Below, piece after piece: positions 25,317 to 34,454 of a DNA stretch of 64,000 nucleotides. The notes below the pieces were generated by a model. That model did no database searches and had not been told where the DNA came from. It worked only from the letters and a program-made list of their open reading frames with translations. The stretch's first letter is position 1; every line of letters begins with the position of its first letter. Origin of the DNA: Shewanella eurypsychrophilus (GTDB lineage: Bacteria > Pseudomonadota > Gammaproteobacteria > Enterobacterales > Shewanellaceae); NCBI RefSeq assembly GCF_007004545.3, contig NZ_CP045503.2, positions 1,644,501-1,708,500 of the forward strand, given 5' to 3'. Both the position numbers and the translations under genes were made by a program.

Positions 25317-27938
25317 ATGAATACCCAATATCGTAAACCTCTACCTGGCAGCTCCCTCGATTTTTTTGATACACAAGCGGCTGTCGATGCTATCTCTCCC
25401 GGTGCTTATAGCAAACTGCCTTATTGCTCTCGTGTTTACGCCGAGAATCTGGTTCGTCGCTGCGAGCCTGCTAAGTTGACAGACTCGCTCAAACAGATCA
25501 TCGAGCGCAAGCAAGATTTGGACTTTCCCTGGTATCCGGCCCGCGTGGTGTGCCACGATATTCTTGGTCAGACGGCGTTAGTCGACTTGGCTGGTCTGCG
25601 TGATGCCATTGCCGCTAAGGGCGGCGACCCATCTAAAGTCAATCCTGTGGTGCCGACTCAGCTGATTGTTGACCATTCTTTAGCGGTGGAACACGCCGGA
25701 TTTGAGAAAGATGCTTTCGAGAAGAACCGCGCCATCGAAGACAGACGCAACGATGACAGGTTCCATTTCATCAACTGGACTAAAACGGCATTTAAAAACA
25801 TAGATGTCATTCAGCCCGGTAACGGCATCATGCACCAGATCAACCTGGAAAAGATGTCTCCCGTTATTCAGTCCCGCGATGGGGTGGCTTTTCCCGATAC
25901 CTTGGTTGGCACCGACAGTCATACGCCACATGTAGATGCCCTTGGGGTTATCGCCATAGGTGTGGGCGGTCTTGAAGCTGAAAGTGTGATGCTTGGACGT
26001 CCTTCTTACATGCGTGTTCCCGACATTGTCGGCGTCGAGCTGGTGGGTAAACGTCAGAGTGGGATCACCGCGACGGATATCGTCTTGGCGATCACTGAGT
26101 TTTTGCGTGGTGAGAAAGTGGTATCGACCTATTTAGAGTTCTATGGCGAAGGCGCCAGGGCTCTGACATTGGGCGATCGCGCCACGATTTCGAACATGAC
26201 ACCCGAATTTGGCGCCACTGCCGCCATGTTCTATATCGACGAGATGACCATAGATTATCTTAAGCTGACAGGCCGGGATGATAGCCAGGTAAAACTGGTT
26301 GAAAACTATGCCAAGCAAGCTGGCTTGTGGGCCGATACGCTAAAAGATGCAGAGTATGAGCGAGTACTGCATTTTGACTTGTCATCGGTTGGCCGTAACA
26401 TCGCCGGACCTTCTAACCCCCATCGCCGAGTGTCGACAAGTGAGCTTGCCAAGAAGGGGATCAGTGGTCATTTCGATATGAGTCGAGATGCCGATGGCAA
26501 AGACTTGATGCCTGATGGCGCCTGTATCATCGCCGCCATTACCAGTTGTACTAACACGTCAAACCCCCGCAATGTCATTGCTGCAGGCCTTATCGCCCGT
26601 AATGCTAATGCCAAGGGCTTGACCCGTAAGCCTTGGGTGAAAACCTCACTGGCACCTGGTTCCAAAGCCGTGCAGTTGTATCTTGAAGATGCCAAGTTGT
26701 TGTCAGAATTGGAGCAACTTGGCTTCGGTATTGTCGGTTTTGCCTGTACCACCTGTAACGGCATGAGCGGCGCGTTAGATCCAGTGATTCAACAAGAAGT
26801 GATCGACAGAGACTTGTACACCACGGCGGTACTTTCGGGTAATCGTAATTTCGATGGTCGTATCCATCCCTATGCCAAACAAGCCTTCTTAGCATCACCT
26901 CCTCTGGTTGTCGCCTACGCGATTGCCGGTACGATTCGCTTCGATATCGAAAAAGATGTGCTCGGCAAAGATAGCCAGGGCAATGATGTGACCTTGAAAG
27001 ATATCTGGCCCAGTGACGAAGAGATAGACGCGGTTATTGCTCAAAGTGTTAAACCTGAGCAGTTTCGTAAGGTCTATGAGCCTATGTTCGATATTAAAGT
27101 CGAGTATGGCAGTGATAACGACCCGCTATATGATTGGCGTCCACAGAGTACTTATATCCGCAGGCCTCCTTATTGGGAAGGCGCCCTCGCGGGCGAGCGT
27201 ACCATGAAGGGCATGCGTCCTCTGGCTGTGCTTGGTGACAACATCACTACTGACCACCTGTCTCCCTCGAACGCCATCATGCTCGAAAGTGCGGCTGGAG
27301 CTTATCTGGATAAGATGGGGTTGCCGGAAGTTGATTTTAACTCCTATGCGACCCACAGGGGCGATCATCTAACGACCCAACGTGCCACTTTTGCGAACCC
27401 TAAGCTGTTTAATGAGATGGTGACTCAGCTTGGTAAGAATGGCAAAGCTGAAGTTAAGCAAGGCTCATATACTCGTATTGAACCCGAAGGGATTGAGTCT
27501 CGCATGTGGGAAGCCATCGAGACCTATATGGGGCGTAAACAGCCTTTGATCATTATCGCCGGAGCCGATTATGGTCAAGGTTCGAGCCGTGATTGGGCCG
27601 CCAAAGGTGTACGTCTTGCTGGCGTAGAGGTGATTGTCGCCGAAGGTTTTGAGCGTATTCATCGCACTAACTTGGTGGGCATGGGGGTATTACCGGTTGA
27701 GTTTACCGGTGGCAATAACCGCCATTCCTATGGTATCGACGGCAGCGAAACCTATGATGTGATTGGTCAGCGCACGCCTGGGGCTGCATTAACGCTAATC
27801 ATCACTCGTAAGAATGGTGAGCAAGTTGAAGTGCCTGTTAAGTGTCGTCTCGATACGGCTGAAGAAGTATCAATCTATGAGGCTGGTGGGATTCTACAGC
27901 GTTTCGCCCAGGACTTTTTAGAGTCAAATGTGAATTAG
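25317..27938 (+). CDS. acnD: Fe-S-dependent 2-methylcitrate dehydratase
   Basis: Aconitase-family enzyme of 873 residues with a [4Fe-4S] cluster. It dehydrates 2-methylcitrate and needs PrpF as partner, a route known from Shewanella and Vibrio in place of PrpD. Cluster cysteines lie in AITSCTNTSNPRNV and GFACTTCNGMSG. The substrate-binding GADYGQGSSRDWAAKG is in the C-terminal swivel domain, and DNITTDHLSPSNAI is also present. PrpF directly follows, which separates AcnD from the housekeeping aconitase AcnA. Confidence 0.95.
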   Translation: MNTQYRKPLPGSSLDFFDTQAAVDAISPGAYSKLPYCSRVYAENLVRRCEPAKLTDSLKQIIERKQDLDFPWYPARVVCHDILGQTALVDLAGLRDAIAAKGGDPSKVNPVVPTQLIVDHSLAVEHAGFEKDAFEKNRAIEDRRNDDRFHFINWTKTAFKNIDVIQPGNGIMHQINLEKMSPVIQSRDGVAFPDTLVGTDSHTPHVDALGVIAIGVGGLEAESVMLGRPSYMRVPDIVGVELVGKRQSGITATDIVLAITEFLRGEKVVSTYLEFYGEGARALTLGDRATISNMTPEFGATAAMFYIDEMTIDYLKLTGRDDSQVKLVENYAKQAGLWADTLKDAEYERVLHFDLSSVGRNIAGPSNPHRRVSTSELAKKGISGHFDMSRDADGKDLMPDGACIIAAITSCTNTSNPRNVIAAGLIARNANAKGLTRKPWVKTSLAPGSKAVQLYLEDAKLLSELEQLGFGIVGFACTTCNGMSGALDPVIQQEVIDRDLYTTAVLSGNRNFDGRIHPYAKQAFLASPPLVVAYAIAGTIRFDIEKDVLGKDSQGNDVTLKDIWPSDEEIDAVIAQSVKPEQFRKVYEPMFDIKVEYGSDNDPLYDWRPQSTYIRRPPYWEGALAGERTMKGMRPLAVLGDNITTDHLSPSNAIMLESAAGAYLDKMGLPEVDFNSYATHRGDHLTTQRATFANPKLFNEMVTQLGKNGKAEVKQGSYTRIEPEGIESRMWEAIETYMGRKQPLIIIAGADYGQGSSRDWAAKGVRLAGVEVIVAEGFERIHRTNLVGMGVLPVEFTGGNNRHSYGIDGSETYDVIGQRTPGAALTLIITRKNGEQVEVPVKCRLDTAEEVSIYEAGGILQRFAQDFLESNVN

Positions 27939-28072
27939 CATAACGACTTATAAGCGGGTTTAATAAAGCTCAGGTAAAACATAAAGTAGATAACCATTTG
28001 TATTTTATCTGAGTTTAAATTGTTTATTTAAAAGGCTTAACTAAAAAGCTTTCCTAAAAAGGTAGTTTTGTA

Positions 28073-29401
28073 ATGACACCAGAATTGACTAACTCTTCTG
28101 AGCTTAAATCCTCTGGGCACAAGCCTCATAAGCATCAGATAAAAGTGCCTGCCACCTATATGCGCGGCGGCACCAGTAAGGGCGTGTTCTTCTCGCTAAC
28201 TGATTTGCCACTGGCTGCGCAAGTAGAAGGGGCGGCCCGTGATGCACTCTTGCTGAGAGTTATCGGTAGCCCAGACCCTTATGGCAAGCAAACCGATGGT
28301 ATGGGCGGCGCAACCTCAAGCACCAGCAAGACGGTCATATTGTCGAAAAGCACTCAGGCCGATCACGATGTGGATTACCTCTTTGGCCAAGTGGCGATTG
28401 ATAAGGCCTTCGTCGATTGGAGTGGCAACTGCGGAAACTTGTCCGCCGCTGTCGGCGCTTTCGCGATTCATGCAGGTCTTGTCGATGCCAGCCGCATTCC
28501 GGAAAACGGTATAGCCGTGATACGGGTTTGGCAGGCAAATATCAGTAAGACCATTATCGCCCATGTGCCTATCACCAACGGTGAAGTGCAGGAAACTGGT
28601 GATTTTGAACTCGATGGCGTGACTTTCCCAGCAGCAGAAATAGGTGTCGATTTTATCGACCCTGCAGATAAACCCAAGGAAGGGGAGCCTGGCATGTTCC
28701 CCACAGGTAACTTGGTCGATGAGATAAGTTTACCTGCTGGTGTTTTTAATAACAGCCTTGAGCTTGATAACGGCCCTGAGCCTAGAAACAGCCTTGAGCC
28801 AAAAAAAATAGCTGCCACCATGATCAATGCTGGCATTCCGACTATCTTCGTTAACGCCGAGGATATCGGCTATCGCGGTGATGAGTTGCAGGAAGCAATA
28901 AACGGTGATGCCAAGGTGCTTGAGATGTTTGAGTCACTGCGGGCTATAGGCGCTGTGCAGATGGGCTTAATCAGTCATGTTGATGAAGCTGCATCTCGTC
29001 AACATACCCCAAAAATCGCCTTTGTCTCGCCAGCTAGCAGTTACACCTCATCCAGTGGCAAGCAGGTTGGGACTAGTGATATAGATCTTAATGTGCGCGC
29101 CCTGTCCATGGGTAAGCTGCATCACGCCATGATGGGCACTGCAGCTGTAGCCATAGGCACGGCAGCTGTCATCCCCGGCACCTTAGTAAACCTAGCTGCG
29201 AACTCTGGCACTCAAATTAAAACTGGCATTAAGACAGGCAGCCAAGCGGACTCAGTATGCTTTGGTCACCCTTCGGGAACATTGAAAGTTGGCGCAGCGG
29301 CAGAACAGGTCGATGGTCAATGGACTGTCACTAAGGTATCCATGAGCCGCAGCGCCAGGATATTGATGGAAGGCTGGGTTAGAGTACCAGATGAGAGTTA
29401 G
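28073..29401 (+). CDS. prpF: 2-methylaconitate cis-trans isomerase
   Basis: Diaminopimelate-epimerase-fold isomerase that interconverts 2-methylaconitate forms so that AcnD and a second aconitase can finish the cycle. YMRGGTSKGVFF near residue 30 and SGNCGNLSAAVGAFAI match the family. At 442 residues it is about 45 longer than PrpF proteins I recall. Part of the excess is an insert near residues 226-245, where AACAGCCTTGAGC occurs twice (NNSLEL, RNSLEP). Another is IKTGIKTG near 382. The N-terminus carries an additional polar stretch before residue 24. Catalytic regions look intact. Confidence 0.92.
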   Translation: MTPELTNSSELKSSGHKPHKHQIKVPATYMRGGTSKGVFFSLTDLPLAAQVEGAARDALLLRVIGSPDPYGKQTDGMGGATSSTSKTVILSKSTQADHDVDYLFGQVAIDKAFVDWSGNCGNLSAAVGAFAIHAGLVDASRIPENGIAVIRVWQANISKTIIAHVPITNGEVQETGDFELDGVTFPAAEIGVDFIDPADKPKEGEPGMFPTGNLVDEISLPAGVFNNSLELDNGPEPRNSLEPKKIAATMINAGIPTIFVNAEDIGYRGDELQEAINGDAKVLEMFESLRAIGAVQMGLISHVDEAASRQHTPKIAFVSPASSYTSSSGKQVGTSDIDLNVRALSMGKLHHAMMGTAAVAIGTAAVIPGTLVNLAANSGTQIKTGIKTGSQADSVCFGHPSGTLKVGAAAEQVDGQWTVTKVSMSRSARILMEGWVRVPDES

Positions 29402-29442
29402 CTTCGAATGAAACTTGATGATATTTTTGTTGTTTATCAGTC

Positions 29443-29503
29443 ATTCCGGCAAAGCTTGTTAGCCGGAATCCAGTTTTGATGTAGGAGCGGCTTTAGCCGC
29501 GAA
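29443..29503. repeat. two REP-like palindromic elements
   Basis: First element: ATTCCGGC (29443-29450), loop, GCCGGAAT (29462-29469), followed by CCAG, like the widespread TCATTCC...GGAATCCAG repeats. Second: GTAGGAGCGGCTTTAGCCGCGAA (29481-29503) with stem GCGGCT/AGCCGC, resembling the REP sequences of pseudomonads. Two different REP classes lie side by side just after prpF. Resemblance is from memory; the dyads are visible. Confidence 0.65.
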
Positions 29504-29599
29504 TTTGTAAGCTTCAACAAGACCCGTATTATTGTCTAAATCGACTAATGTCGTGTTATGTTGCTAATGTCATTATCAGTTTAAAACAGGGAGTTAGAA

Positions 29600-29824
29600 T
29601 TGAATATTAACGCGACTTTAATTGGCCAAATACTTTTCTTTATATTATTGCTGATCCCGCTGTTTGGGTTTGTCTGCTACAAGGTAGGCAAGAAGAAAAC
29701 CGAAAACCCTAAGATGGTGGGGTTTGTTGGTGCAGCATTGTCACTTTTTCCGCCACTAAATTTTATTTTTCTTGCCGTGCTGGTGTTAAAAAGTGATCTA
29801 CCCATAGCGTTATCTGAGTCATAA
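29600..29824 (+). CDS. small two-helix membrane protein
   Basis: A 74-residue protein from a TTG start, with CAGGGAG eight bases upstream. Helix one is IGQILFFILLLIPLFGFVCY, followed by KVGKKK; helix two is FVGAALSLFPPLNFIFLAVL. Its TAA is directly followed by the ATG of the methyltransferase gene (TAAATG), which suggests coupled translation. I do not recognise the family. Confidence 0.55.
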   Translation: MNINATLIGQILFFILLLIPLFGFVCYKVGKKKTENPKMVGFVGAALSLFPPLNFIFLAVLVLKSDLPIALSES

Positions 29825-30592
29825 ATGAACCTATTTCAAGAGTATGAAAAACAGCAGGAGTGGAGAGAGTGGGAACGCTTTATTGAGTTTATTCCGCTAA
29901 CAGCTAACGACACTATTGTTGATCTTGGGTGTTCAGTCGGCGATGTCTCGCGGATGTTTTCCAGACAAGTTAAACATGTGGTTGGGGTCGATATAAATGA
30001 TGAGTTTATTACCTTCTGCGATTCCAGAAAAACCACTAACGAAACCTTTGTATTGAGTGACTTCCTGAGTCTCGACTACCTTGAAATTCAGCGCTCTTTT
30101 GGTGAGGTAAACGGCATCTGGGCCAGCTACTCTTTATCTTATTTAAGCGATCCAATTAGTTATTTAACGTCATTATACTCGGTGTTAAACGAAGGAGGCT
30201 GGATTGCCTTACTCGATGTGTCCTGCTTTATCTCAGGCAATTTGGCCAAAGACAGTAAGTATTACACCAGAGTGCTGTCGTTCGAACAGGCGTCATATCG
30301 CTCTGGCCTATATGATTTTGACTTCGGCGGTAAGATGCAAGCTATGTTGCAACAGGCAGGCTTTGATATCGTTCATGTTAATGAAGATGTCTTCGACCCT
30401 GAGCTTAACTTCTCTGGCGTGGCGCTAGTCGAGGTTATCGAGGGCTGGACTGCTAGGCTTGGCAGAATGAAAAAGCTAAGGGATCTTTTAGATGAAGAGT
30501 ACACCGAATTTTGTGATGAATTCCTCGCTAACCTTAGTGCTAATACTCACGATAAACGCGGCAATGTCAGGTTTGTTGTGGCTAAAAAGTAA
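29825..30592 (+). CDS. class I SAM-dependent methyltransferase
   Basis: A 255-residue protein with the Rossmann methyltransferase core: motif I IVDLGCSVGDVSRMF (about residues 32-46), the acidic end of strand two VVGVDINDEF, and motif for strand four GIWASYSLSYLSDP. It starts right after the small membrane-protein gene, with no spacing. The substrate is unknown. It belongs to the broad type-11/25 group and carries no DNA- or rRNA-specific signature that I can see. Confidence 0.78.
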   Translation: MNLFQEYEKQQEWREWERFIEFIPLTANDTIVDLGCSVGDVSRMFSRQVKHVVGVDINDEFITFCDSRKTTNETFVLSDFLSLDYLEIQRSFGEVNGIWASYSLSYLSDPISYLTSLYSVLNEGGWIALLDVSCFISGNLAKDSKYYTRVLSFEQASYRSGLYDFDFGGKMQAMLQQAGFDIVHVNEDVFDPELNFSGVALVEVIEGWTARLGRMKKLRDLLDEEYTEFCDEFLANLSANTHDKRGNVRFVVAKK

Positions 30593-30731
30593 AATAGACC
30601 TCACCATCAATCATCAATCTTGATTTAAGTTTGAGGGGCTGCAATAACTGTTATGCCAAGCTCAATGAGCTAAAACAGGCTTGAAAGTTAGGCAGGTATC
30701 TGGGTGGTCATCCTCTCGCGGAACTGAAAAT

Positions 30732-31514
30732 ATGAATCGAATTTTAATACTCGTTATCGTCACTTATGTTGGACTCGGAGTCATGCTCTACTTGATGCAG
30801 CGCAGCTTTATCTACTTTCCAACACAAGCGGTGGCACATAAGTTCGATGAGGTGACTTTTGAAAATGAGGGTGTATCGACAACAAGTATCTTATTAAATA
30901 AGGGTCAGGATAAGGCGATTATTTATTTTGGTGGTAATGCGGAAAATGTCGCTTTTACAGCCCCTGAATTTGAACAAGCCTTTGAACCAGCATTAGAACC
31001 AGAGTCGTCGCCTTATTCGATATATCTGGTCAATTATCGAGGCTATGGCGGCAATGAGGGCGCACCTAGCGAAGCGGCATTACTGTCAGATGCTTTGGCT
31101 ATATATGACAATTTGATATCGACCCATGAGAGTGTATTCGTGATAGGGAGAAGCTTAGGCAGCGGTGTCGCATCTTATATCGCATCGGAGCGTCCGCTGA
31201 AGAAGTTAGTCTTGGTGACCCCATTTGACAGCATTCAGAGTATTGCCCAAAAGCAATTTCCGTTTTACCCCATGTCCATACTACTCAAAGACAAGTTCAA
31301 TTCGGTAGAGCGCGCAGGGAACATCTATTCTGACACGCTAATCTTAGGGGCTGAGAATGACAAGATAGTTCGCCGGATACACACAGACAAGCTTATACAA
31401 TCATTGGTTAACCGCGCTCCTAAGGTCATTTTCATCGAAGGTGCCGGCCACAATGACATTTCCCAATATTCTACATATTATCAGTCAATATCAGCATTTT
31501 TTTATTCTCATTAA
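30732..31514 (+). CDS. membrane-anchored alpha/beta hydrolase
   Basis: A 260-residue serine hydrolase with an N-terminal membrane helix (ILILVIVTYVGLGVMLYLMQ), so the enzyme domain is probably periplasmic. The nucleophile elbow is GRSLGSGVASYIA, the Asp is probably in LILGAENDKIV, and the His in IEGAGHNDIS. The pattern resembles the YfhR/BEM46-type group. I start it at the ATG at 30732; an upstream in-frame start at 30681 adds only a polar stretch. The substrate is unknown. Confidence 0.78.
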   Translation: MNRILILVIVTYVGLGVMLYLMQRSFIYFPTQAVAHKFDEVTFENEGVSTTSILLNKGQDKAIIYFGGNAENVAFTAPEFEQAFEPALEPESSPYSIYLVNYRGYGGNEGAPSEAALLSDALAIYDNLISTHESVFVIGRSLGSGVASYIASERPLKKLVLVTPFDSIQSIAQKQFPFYPMSILLKDKFNSVERAGNIYSDTLILGAENDKIVRRIHTDKLIQSLVNRAPKVIFIEGAGHNDISQYSTYYQSISAFFYSH

Positions 31515-31575
31515 TGAGCTATAGCGGCTTCATTATTAAGTTTGCTGTTTAGTCACGTCTATGGAAAGGACACAC

Positions 31576-32781
31576 ATGTTATTTGAACCATCCCGTCACG
31601 AATTGCTTACCGAAAGTCTATGGGATCAAGATCGTGTTCAGTTAGAAATTACATCAATAATTGATGATGTTGAACAGTCAATTTTACCTAATGCCAGCTG
31701 GCCAACGCATCCCCTCGACGCCGAGAGTTATTCTAATTCCGGACCTAAGTGGTCTGCCTACGCAGGCGCGGCGGGATGTATTCACGGCCTGCGGATCCTG
31801 AAATGCTACGGTTATCAGGTTAATGACTTGTCTCACTTACTGGCTGAAGTTCATCGAGCCTTCCTCAAAGCCCCTGATGTGTCAGTTGAGCCAGGTTTAC
31901 AACTGGGGGAGATCGGCATACTCATGCCTGCAGTCTTAGCTCAGCCAGATAATCGAGAGTTATCAGACAAGCTGTTATTGTGCATGGAAGCTACGCTAGA
32001 TCTGCCCCTGTATGAGATAACATCTGGGCAGAGTGGCATGATGCACGCCGCTCTAGCGCTTTATCGTAAAACCGGCAAAGTTCGCTGGAAAGATGTATAT
32101 GTCAAAGGCGCCAAATCTCTGATGGATAATTGGAGACAAGATTCAGAAACCCGAGAATGGCTTTGGGAGAGTCAGGTCTTCGGTCCTAAAAGACATTATT
32201 ACGGTGCCTGTCATGGCATCACAGGTAATGCCAATATTCTCTTGCAAGGCGTTGATCTTCTTGCGAATGACTTGACTGAATTGATCGTAGAACGTACGGC
32301 TAGCACGCTAACTATCTCTGCTAAAAGAGAAGCGGAGCTAGCCAACTGGATCTTGTGCAGTAAACCTAATATCGAAAAGCTGCTGGTGCAGTGGTGTCAT
32401 GGCGCGGCGGGAATTGTCACTGCTATGGCAAGAACGCCTCAAATCGATTCATTTCATGCTAAGCAAATCGACGAATTACTCGCGCAGACTGGTGAGCTGG
32501 TATGGCAAGCCGGCCCTTTGGTAAAGGGGGCTAATATCTGCCACGGCACATCGGGTAATGGTTATGCCTTTTTGTATTTATACCTAAGGTGGGGAGATCA
32601 AATTTGGCTGGATAAAGCAAGAAAGTTTGCCATGCATGCTATCGAGCAGTGTCAAGCCGCTCGCTCACAATACGGTCAGGGACGGTACACGCTATGGACA
32701 GGAGATGCGGGTCTCGCCATATATTTGTATCATTGTATGCACCCAAAGGAAGCCGCCATTCCTGGCTTAGACTTGTTTTAA
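31576..32781 (+). CDS. stand-alone LanC-like protein
   Basis: A 401-residue protein of the lanthionine-cyclase C-like (LanC/LANCL) fold, an alpha/alpha barrel with a zinc site. The zinc motifs are visible: ACHGITGN (Cys 212), WCHGAAGI (Cys 274) and ICHGTSGNGYAF (Cys 322, His 323). GAAAGGAC places the start at 31576, not at the ATG at 31561. There is no LanB dehydratase, LanM, transporter or evident precursor peptide nearby, so lantibiotic synthesis is unlikely. Stand-alone LanC-like proteins may add thiols such as glutathione to dehydrated residues; that is inference. A diverged copy of its last 67 bases lies at 37913. Confidence 0.82.
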   Translation: MLFEPSRHELLTESLWDQDRVQLEITSIIDDVEQSILPNASWPTHPLDAESYSNSGPKWSAYAGAAGCIHGLRILKCYGYQVNDLSHLLAEVHRAFLKAPDVSVEPGLQLGEIGILMPAVLAQPDNRELSDKLLLCMEATLDLPLYEITSGQSGMMHAALALYRKTGKVRWKDVYVKGAKSLMDNWRQDSETREWLWESQVFGPKRHYYGACHGITGNANILLQGVDLLANDLTELIVERTASTLTISAKREAELANWILCSKPNIEKLLVQWCHGAAGIVTAMARTPQIDSFHAKQIDELLAQTGELVWQAGPLVKGANICHGTSGNGYAFLYLYLRWGDQIWLDKARKFAMHAIEQCQAARSQYGQGRYTLWTGDAGLAIYLYHCMHPKEAAIPGLDLF

Positions 32782-32811
32782 TCTGCTTCCCATTAATCTG
32801 TGATATGCCTG

Positions 32812-33573
32812 TTATAGCTCAATATTCTCTTTGAGTGACTCCATTGTTAGGGCGTAATGGCGCATATCTATCTGGTTTTTTTTGCTAACCATTGGGGATA
32901 TCGTTTTAATCATGTTTTCATAGGAAAGAGATGGGCATGCTTTTTGCCATTTCAGGCCCTGCAATATCCAGCATAGCGCATCAAAAGTGGGCCTTAAGTC
33001 GCAATCATAGCCAAACTGCCTTAAAAACCTGTTTTGTCCCATAGCGACCGCGCCTCTCTCAACTTCATTCAACAAGAGTATGCAATTAAGAATATCCTCT
33101 TTACTTGATAGTAGTTCACCTTCTGAAATCGCTCTCTTCCATACGCTCTGAGCTTGTTCTTTTACTTCAATAAAAAGGACTTGTAGGTTCCCTACAAATT
33201 CAGGGCTAGCAAGGTTGTAAATGTGGGGGTTCACGCCTAGGAAGTTAATGCAGAGATCATCTTTATCTGCGGCCCAGCATTTCATCGGATCATACGCCAT
33301 CGAGTATATGATTTTTTCTTGGTTAGACAGTGAGTCTGAATTGATTATTTTATTCACATTTTTTGAGACATCATTGATGTGTTGGATATACAGCGAGACG
33401 ACAATATCTTCTTTACAGCTAAAGTAGTTGTATAAGGTTTTCTTTGAGCATCCAGCTCGACTTGCAATGGTTGCCATTTTAAAAGAGCACATGCCTTGCT
33501 CTTTTATGACCTCAGCAGATGCTTTTAAAATGTCACTTATAACCTTTGGCGGATTGAGTAAATAGTTATTCAT
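32812..33573 (-). CDS. TetR-family transcriptional regulator
   Basis: A 253-residue regulator. The N-terminal helix-turn-helix reads MATIASRAGCSKKTLYNYF (about residues 33-51). The remainder is the variable ligand-binding domain. At 253 residues it is long for TetR. It is divergent from the dsbL-dsbI-assT genes, and a perfect 26-base palindrome lies in the shared gap, so it probably controls the sulfotransferase module. Its 3' end faces that of the LanC-like gene with 30 bases between stops. Confidence 0.8.
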   Translation of the reverse strand: MNNYLLNPPKVISDILKASAEVIKEQGMCSFKMATIASRAGCSKKTLYNYFSCKEDIVVSLYIQHINDVSKNVNKIINSDSLSNQEKIIYSMAYDPMKCWAADKDDLCINFLGVNPHIYNLASPEFVGNLQVLFIEVKEQAQSVWKRAISEGELLSSKEDILNCILLLNEVERGAVAMGQNRFLRQFGYDCDLRPTFDALCWILQGLKWQKACPSLSYENMIKTISPMVSKKNQIDMRHYALTMESLKENIEL

Positions 33574-33664
33574 ACAGGGTTTCTGCTCATGGCTCTCGTT
33601 ATTATAGTGTCACTTTCGCCATAACATCTCGCCCTGATTTTAAGGAGAAAACCTCATTCTGTGA

Positions 33665-33690
33665 CATACATTAAAATATTTTAATGTATG
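33665..33690. promoter_or_regulatory. 26-base palindrome, likely TetR operator
   Basis: The arm CATACATTAAAAT (33665-33677) is directly followed by its exact reverse complement (33678-33690), with no spacer. It lies between the divergent TetR gene and dsbL, 154 bases before the dsbL start. TetR proteins bind palindromes of this kind; assignment to the neighbouring regulator is inference. It could also form a hairpin, but there is no T-run. Confidence 0.7.
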
Positions 33691-33843
33691 GGAGTGTCTT
33701 GGCAATTTGCTGCTAATTTGTGAAATAGCGCCTTATAAGCGTAAACCTTTGGTTTCCTATAATGCAATATTTAGTCACGGAACATAACGCTGTACCTCGT
33801 TAACATAATCATCAGAAACTAACCTGATCATTATCGAGGAAAC

Positions 33844-34446
33844 ATGAAAACATCACTTACTACCTTGGCTGCAGCATTGTTTATGACATTCACAGCATCT
33901 GCAGCAAACGTAATTGATATTGATACTCCAGCACTGGATAACACAGTCCAAAAGGTTTACTCCGTCTACTGTCCGTTCTGTTACAAGTACGAAAAATCCG
34001 TTACCCCTAACTTAATCAAAAACCTGCCAGCAAGCGCTAAGTTCCAGGCAATCTGCCTAGAAAACAAGGGCGAGCTTGGTATTGAATCTTGTGAGGTATT
34101 AGCCGCTGCTGACACCATCAGTCATAAAAAATACAAGCAAGCCAAGATGGCGATGTATGCCGCTATTCACGATAAAAAGCTTAAAAATGTTAAAGGGTCT
34201 AAAGCTGTCAAAGGCGAACTAGCCGCCATAGGTCTGAAGGCTGCAGGGATCTCTCAAGCCGAATTTGAAAGCGCGCTTAACTCTTCTAAAGCACAAGAGA
34301 AGCTAGCCTATGACCGCACAATTGCACTCACTATCGCTAAGTTGAAAGGCATTCCGGCTATCGTTGTGGGCGGTAACAAGATGATTGACACCAGCACGAT
34401 TACTTCATTAGCGAACCTTGACGAAACCATCAAGAACAACCTTTAG
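33844..34446 (+). CDS. dsbL: DsbA/DsbL-type periplasmic thiol oxidase
   Basis: A 200-residue thioredoxin-fold protein with a signal peptide (cleavage near TASAAN). The redox site CPFC is at residues 43-46 (SVYCPFCYKY), and the cis-proline loop is KGIPAIVVGG (about residue 170). DsbL forms the disulfide that arylsulfate sulfotransferase needs in uropathogenic E. coli, where it is encoded with dsbI and assT. The same three gene types are together here. GAGGAAAC is the ribosome site. The name rests on context; a general DsbA cannot be excluded from sequence alone. Confidence 0.85.
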   Translation: MKTSLTTLAAALFMTFTASAANVIDIDTPALDNTVQKVYSVYCPFCYKYEKSVTPNLIKNLPASAKFQAICLENKGELGIESCEVLAAADTISHKKYKQAKMAMYAAIHDKKLKNVKGSKAVKGELAAIGLKAAGISQAEFESALNSSKAQEKLAYDRTIALTIAKLKGIPAIVVGGNKMIDTSTITSLANLDETIKNNL

Positions 34447-34454
34447 GATCCATC

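Noticed and set aside
27939-28072. Riboswitch or promoter between acnD and prpF
   Set aside because: Only 134 AT-rich bases with no strong structure or motif that I could recognise.
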